The notes under the pieces are model-generated. The model saw only the letters and a program-made list of their open reading frames with translations. It had not been told where the DNA came from and made no database searches. A stretch of DNA of 35,760 nt. Source: JBGTLA01 sp041744375 (GTDB lineage: Bacteria; Actinomycetota; Acidimicrobiia; Spongiisociales; ZC4RG35). Positions 29,931 through 35,760 of this stretch are shown one piece after another (position 1 is the first letter of the stretch; each line of letters begins with the position of its first letter). The translations under genes and the position numbers were made by a program. Location: assembly GCA_041744375.1 (NCBI GenBank), contig JBGTLA010000041.1:1-35760 (forward strand). Reading direction: 5' to 3'.

Positions 29931-32900
29931 TCAGCCGCTCAGGCCGACCGCTACCTGGGCCACCTGGGTGGTTCTCGCGGGTCGAGAGGCCCGCAGGACC
30001 CAGAACCGCTCACGCTGGGCATCCCACGTCGCCAGGACCTCTGCTGCCACGGGCGAGCCCGTCAACTCGAGATGGGAGGCGATGAGATCCCGCAACTCGA
30101 TCCCCTCGATCTCGAAGAGACGGCGCATGGCCGGGGAAGTGTCGGCGACGAAGCGATTGAGCTCCACAGCGGGATCCCACACGTAAGCCACTCCGCCTGT
30201 CATCCCCGCGGCGAAGTTCCGACCGACAGGACCGAGCACCACGGCTATGCCCCCCGTCATGTACTCGCATCCATGATCCGAGCAGCCTTCCACGACCGCC
30301 ACCGCCCCGGAGTTGCGCACCGCGAACCGCTGGCCGACGGTGCCCGCCAGGTACATCTCTCCCCCGGTGGCGCCATAGAGGATGGCGTTTCCACCGGCGT
30401 GGGGAACGATTCCGACCGAACGGCGAGGAGCGATGACGATCCGGCCACCACCCATCCCTTTGCCCACGTAGTCGTTGCCGGTTCCCGAAAGCCGCAAGTC
30501 GATCCCGGGAGTGAGCCACGCCCCTAAGCTCTGGCCGGCGGTTCCCGAGAGACGAACGGTGATCGACCCCGCAGGCAGGCCCTCATCGCCGTAGCGGGCG
30601 GCGATCTCGCCACTGATACCGGCTCCGACGGTGCGATCGACGTTGGAGATCGGAAACGACAGATCGACTCGCGTTCTCGACTCGATGGCCGGGAGCGACT
30701 CTTCCACAAGGCGCCGGGACAGCTTGGAGACCGGTGGTTGACGGAAGCCGGGGTGTTGGAGCCGACCCTCCGCTCGGACGAGAAGCCCGGCAAGGCCGTG
30801 CGCCATGGGATGGTCGACCGGCTCCAACAGATCGGCCCGCCCGATCACCTCACCCAGTGTTCGAGCACCCAGACCGGCCAGGTGGCCGCGGACCTCCTCC
30901 GCCAGCATCCGGAACATGGTGACGACCTGGTCGGCTGCGCCTGTGAATTTGGCGCGCAGGTCTTCGCGCTGGGTGGCGATCCCCACGGGACAGGTGTTGA
31001 GGTGGCACTGGCGCACCATCTTGCAGCCGAGAGCGAGCAAGGGCAGTGTCCCGAAACCGAACCGCTCTGCCCCCAAGAGGGCGGCTACCACCACATCCCG
31101 GCCGGTGCGAAGGCCACCGTCGGTTTCGAGGGCGATCGACGACCGCAGCCCGTTGGCGACCAGGACCTGGTGCGCCTCGGCCAGGCCCAGTTCCCAGGGC
31201 GAACCCGCATGCTTTATGGATTCGAGCGGTGAAGCGCCCGTTCCGCCGTCCGAACCCGAGATCAGGATCCCATCGGCGAGAGCCTTGGCCACCCCCACGG
31301 CGACGGTTCCCACCCCCGGCTCTGACACCAGCTTGACCGAAACCCTCGCCGTGGGTTTGAACGTCTTGAGGTCCCAGATCAGCTGCGCCAGGTCTTCGAT
31401 CGAATAGATGTCGTGGTGGGGTGGTGGCGAGATGAGGCTCACCCCTGGCTCGGTGTGCCGGAGTCGGGCGATCTCGGCCGACACCTTGTGCCCGGGGAGC
31501 TGGCCACCTTCCCCGGGCTTGGAACCTTGGGCCATCTTGATCTGGAGTTCCTCGGCCGAGGCGAGATAGCCGGGGGTGACACCGAACCTGCCCGAGGCAA
31601 CCTGCTTGATGGCCGAGTTTCGAGAGCTGCCGAACCTCTCGATTCCCTCACCCCCTTCGCCGCTGTTCGACAAACCGCCGATCTGGTTCATGGCTTCGGC
31701 GAGCGCCTCGTGCGCCTCGGTGGACAACGCCCCCAGACTCATGGCGGCGGTGACGAAGCGCCGCATGATCCGCTCGGTGCTTTCTACCTCGGCCAGGGAA
31801 ACCGGTCGACGCGGCGCGAAGGTCAGCAGATCGCGCAGCTGCATGGCGGGGCGGTCTTCGACCTTTTCCACATATGTGCCCCACTCGGCCTGCTCGCCGG
31901 AGCGGACCGCCCGCTGGAGGGCAAGGACCACGCCGGGGCTGGTGACATGAGGAGCTCCGCCCCGTCTCTGCTTGTAGAAGCCACCCGGGTACTCGTCACC
32001 TTCCCGATACGAAGAATGGAGCCGCAGGACACGTTCGGCCAGGTCTGTGAAACCGAGACCGCCGGTGCGTCGGGGGGCGCTGCCAAAGGCCATCGTGGTG
32101 ATCTCGCGGTCGAGGCCCACCACTTCGAACAACTCGGAGCCACGATATGCCGAGACGATCGACACGCCCATCTTCGACATCACTTTCAGCAACCCCGACT
32201 GCAGTGCAGACCGATAGTTCTCCTGGGCAACGAGAGGATCGAGTAGCACCACCCCCTCCTCGGCCAGGGACCGGACCTGGTCAATCGCCAGGTAGGGGTT
32301 GACGGCGGAGGCGCCCGCTGCGATCAGCATCGCCAGGTCATGCGAGTCCCGGGGCTCGCCCGACACGACCACCAGTGATGCTTGCATCCGGATTCCGGCC
32401 GCGATGAGGCGATGATGAACAGCGCCCACCACCACCGTCATGGGCAGGGGAGCGTGATTCTCACTCACCTCTCGATCGGAGAGGATGACGATGGTGGCCC
32501 CTTCACGCACAGCCTCTTCGGCCTCGTCACACACGGCAACGATTCGTTCTCGCATTCCGTCGGGGCCTGCAGACGCCTCCCAAATGGCGGCGATCCAATG
32601 GGAGAAGAAGCCGGGGTCGCCCGAAAAGGCGATCGACTCGAGCTCGGCGTCTGACAGGATCGGCGACGACAGCTCTATGAGATGCGCATCGGTCGAGACC
32701 TCGTCGAGCAGCGATCCTCGGGAGCCGAGGTAGGTCCGGAGCGACATCACCAATTGTTCCCGTATCGGATCCATGGGCGGGTTTGTCACCTGGGCGAACA
32801 GCTGATGGCAGTAATGCGACGACCGACGGGGATGGTCAGCCATGGCGGCCAGGGCCGTGTCGCTTCCCATCGATCCCACGGGTGTCTTTCCCTCTGCCAT

Positions 32901-34325
32901 GTCGGCCAGAACCATGCGGCGCTCTTCGGGTGTGTAGCCGAAGATCCGGCACAGCGCCGGAGCATCGAAGCGGTCGTCGGCCAAGTCGTCGAAGGGTTGC
33001 TGGACGTATAGGGTCTCGGTCGAGATCCATTCTGCGTAGGGAGCACGGCCGGCCAGCTCGGCTCGAACCTCGTCCCCGAATCTGACTCGGCCCGTGCGTC
33101 GCTCGAAGAGCAGGCTTTCCCCTGGTCCGAGCTGGCCCGTGCGTTCGGAGCGGATCTCTTCTTCCGGGCACACCCCCGCCTCGGAGGCGACGAGCACCAC
33201 ATCGGGTGTGATCGACCACCGCGCCGGCCGCAGGCCATTGCGGTCGAGACCCGCCAGCAGGTCGACGCCGTCGGTGACCGCGATGGCAGCGGGGCCATCC
33301 CAGGGCTCGGTCAAGAAGGAGTGGTACTCGTGGAAGGCACGCTCTTGTGGATTCAGGTCGGCCACGTTCTCCCATGCCGCCGGAATGAGGAGTTCTTTGA
33401 CGTGGGACAGATCGCGACCCGACCGGAGGAGCAGCTCGAACATGTTGTCGAGGCTGCCCGAGTCAGACTGGTCGGGCTCCAAGAAGGGACGGATGTCCCC
33501 GATTCTGTCGCGCCAGACCGTTTCTCGCCGGCCGGGCCGCACGGCCGCGTTCTCCCGGGCCAGCGTCCACGCCCGGTTGGAGGTGATGGTGTTGATCTCG
33601 CCGTTGTGAGCCAAAGCCCGAAAGGGCTGGGCCAGGTGCCACGACGGGAAGGTGTTGGTCGAATACCGTTGATGGAAGATGGCAAAGGCGGTTTCGAACT
33701 CGGGGTCGGCGAGATCCCAGTAGAACGACGCTATATCGAGGGCGGCGAACAGGCCCTTGTACACCACCGTCCTCCCCGAGGCCGAGGCCACCGAGAAGTC
33801 GGTCTGGCGGCCGGCGCCGCGCTCTACCTCTTTTCGAACCAGGAACAGTGACCTCTCGAAGTCGTCACCGTCGGTGTCCGGGGGCGACACCACGATCGCT
33901 TGCTCGATTCGGGGCAGGCTGGCGGCTGCCCTGGCGGACAGGACGGAGGGATCGACCGGCACCGGGCGCCACAACACGACCTCGACACCCTCGGCTCCAG
34001 CCGCGTCTTCGACCATCTGTCGATGACGGTCGGCGTCGGCGGGTGGAAGGAAGCACATCAGCACACCCAGCCGCCGACCCGGGTGGATCTCGATACCGGC
34101 CGCCTTGAGATCGCGCTGAAGGACTCGCAACGGCAACTGGGTCATGAGCCCGGCGCCGTCACCGGTTCCGTCGGCCGCCTTGGCTCCCCGATGGTCGAGC
34201 CTGCGCAGACACTCCACAGCCAGTCGAGTGAGCCGATGCGAGGCCTCACCGTCGCGGGTGGCGATGAACCCGACGCCACAGGCTTCGTGCTCATGGCGAG
34301 GGTCGTACAGGGGAAACGACGGCAT
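29931..34325 (-). CDS. gltB: Glutamate synthase, large (alpha) subunit
   Basis: This 1464-residue enzyme transfers the amide of glutamine to 2-oxoglutarate, giving two glutamates, the second half of ammonium assimilation. Seen: HEHEACGVGFIATRD with the N-terminal nucleophile Cys16 after a 15-residue propeptide, the amidotransferase domain to about 420 (YSTNTFPSWHLAQPFRALAH), the FMN half (MAQGSKPGEGGQLPGHKVSA, ISPPPHHDIYSIEDL, GSDGGTGASPLESIKHAG), the 3Fe-4S cysteines in CKMVRQCHLNTC (1101, 1107, 1112), and the C-terminal Gly-rich beta-helix (ATGGEMYLAGTVGQRFAVRN). ATG at 34325 is chosen for the usual propeptide length; the frame is open to 34472 and the true start may be slightly upstream (ATG at 34361). 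The gltD subunit is not next to it and must be elsewhere. Confidence 0.95.
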   Translation of the reverse strand: MPSFPLYDPRHEHEACGVGFIATRDGEASHRLTRLAVECLRRLDHRGAKAADGTGDGAGLMTQLPLRVLQRDLKAAGIEIHPGRRLGVLMCFLPPADADRHRQMVEDAAGAEGVEVVLWRPVPVDPSVLSARAAASLPRIEQAIVVSPPDTDGDDFERSLFLVRKEVERGAGRQTDFSVASASGRTVVYKGLFAALDIASFYWDLADPEFETAFAIFHQRYSTNTFPSWHLAQPFRALAHNGEINTITSNRAWTLARENAAVRPGRRETVWRDRIGDIRPFLEPDQSDSGSLDNMFELLLRSGRDLSHVKELLIPAAWENVADLNPQERAFHEYHSFLTEPWDGPAAIAVTDGVDLLAGLDRNGLRPARWSITPDVVLVASEAGVCPEEEIRSERTGQLGPGESLLFERRTGRVRFGDEVRAELAGRAPYAEWISTETLYVQQPFDDLADDRFDAPALCRIFGYTPEERRMVLADMAEGKTPVGSMGSDTALAAMADHPRRSSHYCHQLFAQVTNPPMDPIREQLVMSLRTYLGSRGSLLDEVSTDAHLIELSSPILSDAELESIAFSGDPGFFSHWIAAIWEASAGPDGMRERIVAVCDEAEEAVREGATIVILSDREVSENHAPLPMTVVVGAVHHRLIAAGIRMQASLVVVSGEPRDSHDLAMLIAAGASAVNPYLAIDQVRSLAEEGVVLLDPLVAQENYRSALQSGLLKVMSKMGVSIVSAYRGSELFEVVGLDREITTMAFGSAPRRTGGLGFTDLAERVLRLHSSYREGDEYPGGFYKQRRGGAPHVTSPGVVLALQRAVRSGEQAEWGTYVEKVEDRPAMQLRDLLTFAPRRPVSLAEVESTERIMRRFVTAAMSLGALSTEAHEALAEAMNQIGGLSNSGEGGEGIERFGSSRNSAIKQVASGRFGVTPGYLASAEELQIKMAQGSKPGEGGQLPGHKVSAEIARLRHTEPGVSLISPPPHHDIYSIEDLAQLIWDLKTFKPTARVSVKLVSEPGVGTVAVGVAKALADGILISGSDGGTGASPLESIKHAGSPWELGLAEAHQVLVANGLRSSIALETDGGLRTGRDVVVAALLGAERFGFGTLPLLALGCKMVRQCHLNTCPVGIATQREDLRAKFTGAADQVVTMFRMLAEEVRGHLAGLGARTLGEVIGRADLLEPVDHPMAHGLAGLLVRAEGRLQHPGFRQPPVSKLSRRLVEESLPAIESRTRVDLSFPISNVDRTVGAGISGEIAARYGDEGLPAGSITVRLSGTAGQSLGAWLTPGIDLRLSGTGNDYVGKGMGGGRIVIAPRRSVGIVPHAGGNAILYGATGGEMYLAGTVGQRFAVRNSGAVAVVEGCSDHGCEYMTGGIAVVLGPVGRNFAAGMTGGVAYVWDPAVELNRFVADTSPAMRRLFEIEGIELRDLIASHLELTGSPVAAEVLATWDAQRERFWVLRASRPARTTQVAQVAVGLSG

Positions 34326-34395
34326 CACGTGACGGGGGTTACCTTCCGGTCGGCGAATCATCCAGTTTAGGGGATTGGCTGAGGGTGGTGATTCG

Positions 34396-34409
34396 CATAT
34401 GCGCATATG
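34396..34409. promoter_or_regulatory. 14-bp perfect palindrome in the gltB divergent promoter region
   Basis: CATATGCGCATATG is an exact palindrome, also readable as a tandem CGCATATG repeat from 34394. It lies in the 170-base gap between gltB and the divergent Rossmann-fold gene, 70 bases upstream of the gltB start. It is AT-rich within a GC-rich gap. A regulator site for nitrogen control or for the short gene is likely, but no binding protein can be named. A TAAACT box (minus strand) lies about 40 bases before the gltB start. Confidence 0.45.
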
Positions 34410-34483
34410 TCGGCCGATACGGCCCGTAGCGGACGGCGGCGACTCCTGGTCCTCTGGGATTCCCAACCTCACGTCATCGGTAT

Positions 34484-34489
34484 TAGTTT
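34484..34489 (+). promoter_or_regulatory. Leaderless-type -10 box of the 34496-34933 gene
   Basis: TAGTTT ends 6 bases before the ATG at 34496, with no Shine-Dalgarno sequence. It fits the pattern seen in this window for single genes. Confidence 0.5.
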
Positions 34490-34495
34490 CGGATC

Positions 34496-34933
34496 ATGCC
34501 CGTGATGGTGGTCGGGGCAGACACCCCCGAAGGAAATCTGATCGTGATGAGCCTCGTCCAACCCGAACGCGAGGTCCGAGCGTTCGTGACCGATCCACAG
34601 GCGGCAGCCGATCTGCGCCGGGTGGGAGTCAAGGTGGCCGTGGGCGACGTCTCGGACGAGTCCCACATCGCAGGAGCATGTCTCAACTGTTTCACGGTGG
34701 TCCTGGTGGGAAGGGCTGCCACAGACGACCGCCCCCGCGCCTTTGCCCGCAGCGAGGAGGAGGTCCTCAGCCTATGGGCTTCAGGAGTGACGTCGGCCGG
34801 CGTGGCACGGGTGATCTGGGTCCACGATGACGACCCCCCGGCGGTGGCGGTTCCCGAGATGGCCGTGGCCGATCCTGCCCGGTCCGACCTGGTCGAAGAG
34901 GTGTGCCGCCTCGACGACGTGGCCGTCCTCTGA
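34496..34933 (+). CDS. Short NAD(P)-binding Rossmann protein, NmrA-like
   Basis: This 145-residue protein looks like the N-terminal half of an NAD(P)-dependent sugar-epimerase or NmrA-like protein. Seen: MPVMVVGADTPEGNLIVMSL (a variant nucleotide-binding glycine loop), then EVRAFVTDPQAAADLRRVGV and VKVAVGDVSDESHIAGACLN, the standard second half of the first beta-alpha-beta set, and ARVIWVHDDDPP. No YxxxK catalytic pair is visible and the second half of the fold is missing, so it probably binds a nucleotide without being a dehydrogenase. It is divergent from gltB with a palindrome between. Truncation by decay cannot be excluded, but the frame is clean and has a promoter box. Confidence 0.75.
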   Translation: MPVMVVGADTPEGNLIVMSLVQPEREVRAFVTDPQAAADLRRVGVKVAVGDVSDESHIAGACLNCFTVVLVGRAATDDRPRAFARSEEEVLSLWASGVTSAGVARVIWVHDDDPPAVAVPEMAVADPARSDLVEEVCRLDDVAVL

Positions 34934-34957
34934 GCCGGGCACAACCCATTTCAACCA

Positions 34958-35053
34958 CGCCCCCAGGGAACGGGCGGATAGACGGCCGGCCAGCCAGGGT
35001 GCGCCCCGGTAGAGCGGCTCCGGTTCCTGCACCGTCCCTGTTCGCCCGTCCCC
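34958..35053 (+). ncRNA. Repeated structured element, copy 2
   Basis: This second copy of the element at 29771-29861 lies between the convergent Rossmann-protein and M23 genes, ending one base before the M23 stop. Helix P1 pairs 34970-34981 with 35038-35049: 12 base pairs including two G-U pairs on the plus strand, extended by GGG with CCC after one bulged A. Helix P2 pairs GGTGC (34998-35002) with GCACC (35029-35033), a sequence different from copy 1 at the matching place. CGGCTCCGGTTCCTGC in the apical part is identical in both copies. Confidence 0.55.
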
Positions 35054-35623
35054 TTAAACGGGTCGGTAGCTGCCGCTCGGCCGCGGGTTTTCATCTGCGA
35101 GTGCCCGCTCGAATGCGGCCACCAGGTAGGCGTAGGGATCGACAGGCCGACCATTGCGATGCAGCTCGAAATGGGTATGGGGCGACGACCCTTCGGCATT
35201 GCCCGAGTCGCCCACCCATCCGATCAGGTCTCCTGCCTGTACCTCGTCTCCCTCGTCCACGGCCACACCCATGCTCAGAGGCGCCTGGCTATCGTCTGTG
35301 CCCGGGGTGTCGTTGTTGAGGTGCATGTACCAGGTCTCCCAACCGTCGGCATGGGCGATCACTACGTAGCGCCCGGCGCTGCCTCCCTCCCGAATCCACG
35401 TCACAGTGCCATCGGCGGCGGCATACACCTCGGTCATCTTGGGAGCCATCAGGTCGTTGCCGAGATGCCTACGGGTCCCGCGTGGGGCGCCGAAGCTGGA
35501 GGTGAACTCGGTGAGCGTGGGCTCTTGAGGAAAAACGAGCTCGATGTCGGAGGTCCCAGACGCCGCCGACGGGAAGACGGCGGCCATGGCCACGACAGCG
35601 CACAGCAACAGAGTTCTGATCAA
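35054..35623 (-). CDS. Secreted M23-family (LytM-like) metallopeptidase
   Basis: This 189-residue exported zinc peptidase probably cuts peptidoglycan cross-links. Seen: a signal peptide (RTLLLCAVVAMAAVFPSAAS), then FTSSFGAPRGTRRHLGNDLM with the metal ligands His53 and Asp57, VVIAHADGWETWYMHL, GDEVQAGDLIGWVGDSGNA and SSPHTHFELHRNGRPVDPY with His149 and His151. All active-site residues are present, so it should be active rather than a regulatory degenerate. The TTG at 35623 is chosen because AGGAG lies 6 bases before it and the signal peptide begins there; the frame is open further upstream to 35740 without support. A TAGGGT box lies about 55 bases upstream. Confidence 0.9.
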   Translation of the reverse strand: MIRTLLLCAVVAMAAVFPSAASGTSDIELVFPQEPTLTEFTSSFGAPRGTRRHLGNDLMAPKMTEVYAAADGTVTWIREGGSAGRYVVIAHADGWETWYMHLNNDTPGTDDSQAPLSMGVAVDEGDEVQAGDLIGWVGDSGNAEGSSPHTHFELHRNGRPVDPYAYLVAAFERALADENPRPSGSYRPV

Positions 35624-35675
35624 TGGGGTCTCCTCGATGGAGGGATGAGGCCAGGTGGCGGCGAGAGCCCGACGG

Positions 35676-35681
35676 ACCCTA
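35676..35681 (-). promoter_or_regulatory. Possible -10 box of the M23 peptidase gene
   Basis: TAGGGT on the minus strand lies 52 bases before the TTG start, giving a leader of about 45 bases that carries AGGAG. No -35 hexamer is clear. Confidence 0.3.
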
Positions 35682-35734
35682 GCCTCTTCGTGACCGAGCG
35701 CACAAGCCGTGCTCGCCGCCCACAATCTCAGCGG

Positions 35735-35760
35735 GGTCACGCCGACGTGTCGGCGTGACC
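35735..35760. terminator. Perfect 12-bp inverted repeat at the window edge
   Basis: GGTCACGCCGAC (35735-35746) and GTCGGCGTGACC (35749-35760) form an exact inverted repeat around the two bases GT, and it may extend past the window. It lies upstream of the M23 gene and is most likely the terminator of whatever gene lies beyond, or a protein-binding palindrome. Confidence 0.45.

Noticed and set aside
34958..35053. c-di-AMP (ydaO) riboswitch for the M23 peptidase gene
   Set aside because: Such riboswitches often precede cell-wall hydrolase genes, but this element lies after the M23 stop codon, is shorter, and lacks the conserved ydaO blocks I know.

Overview
The window is GC-rich DNA from an actinobacterium, most likely of the class Acidimicrobiia or a close relative. 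The support is indirect: cysteine-bearing SLH repeats of the acidimicrobial type fused to a VanW domain (4247-5611), two F420-type LLM oxidoreductases, several acyl-CoA dehydrogenases, a SUF iron-sulfur system with a Rieske ferredoxin, a family 5 uracil-DNA glycosylase, many GTG starts, and many genes that begin directly downstream of a TANNNT box (leaderless mRNAs). No tRNA, rRNA, insertion sequence, phage gene or CRISPR array was found. Apart from a few small accessory genes it reads as core chromosome.

Layout. 1-3630 (minus) holds two acyl-CoA dehydrogenases followed by a membrane-anchored protein and a zinc-ribbon protein cut by the window edge. A divergent TetR regulator (3730-4269) faces them across a perfect 10-8-10 operator-like palindrome. 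4247-6386 (minus) encodes an exported SLH-VanW protein and a lipoprotein. 6534-11165 (plus) holds a STAND-like ATPase with a C-terminal helix-turn-helix, a metallo-beta-lactamase-fold hydrolase and two tandem LLM oxidoreductases. A near-identical operator-like motif lies upstream of the ATPase gene and again upstream of the hydrolase gene. A YbaK-type deacylase follows on the minus strand.

Iron-sulfur assembly is split over three places. sufC-sufS-sufU is on plus at 11740-14184. sufD, a Rieske ferredoxin and a second sufC are on minus at 17610-19986. sufB stands alone on minus at 28286-29698. Between them lie fumC, a GNAT acetyltransferase coupled to an M42-like peptidase, a family 5 UDG and a DUF4015 protein (all minus), then a sigma-70 factor, a polar amino acid ABC transporter operon and a small membrane protein (plus), and a protein fusing a biotinyl domain to a carboxyltransferase (minus).

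29931-34325 is the glutamate synthase large subunit on minus. It is divergent from a short Rossmann-fold protein across a 14-bp palindrome. An M23 peptidase ends the window.

The most interesting non-coding signal is a roughly 90-nt element present twice between genes (29771-29861 and 34958-35053). Both copies can form the same two nested helices, with different base pairs keeping one helix intact. All mismatches that would break the helices on the minus strand are G-U pairs on the plus strand. A second structured region, a 105-nt nested hairpin, follows the sigma factor gene directly. No gap between genes exceeds 300 bases; the longest (23222-23503, 29699-29930, 34326-34495, 8499-8666) are described as features.
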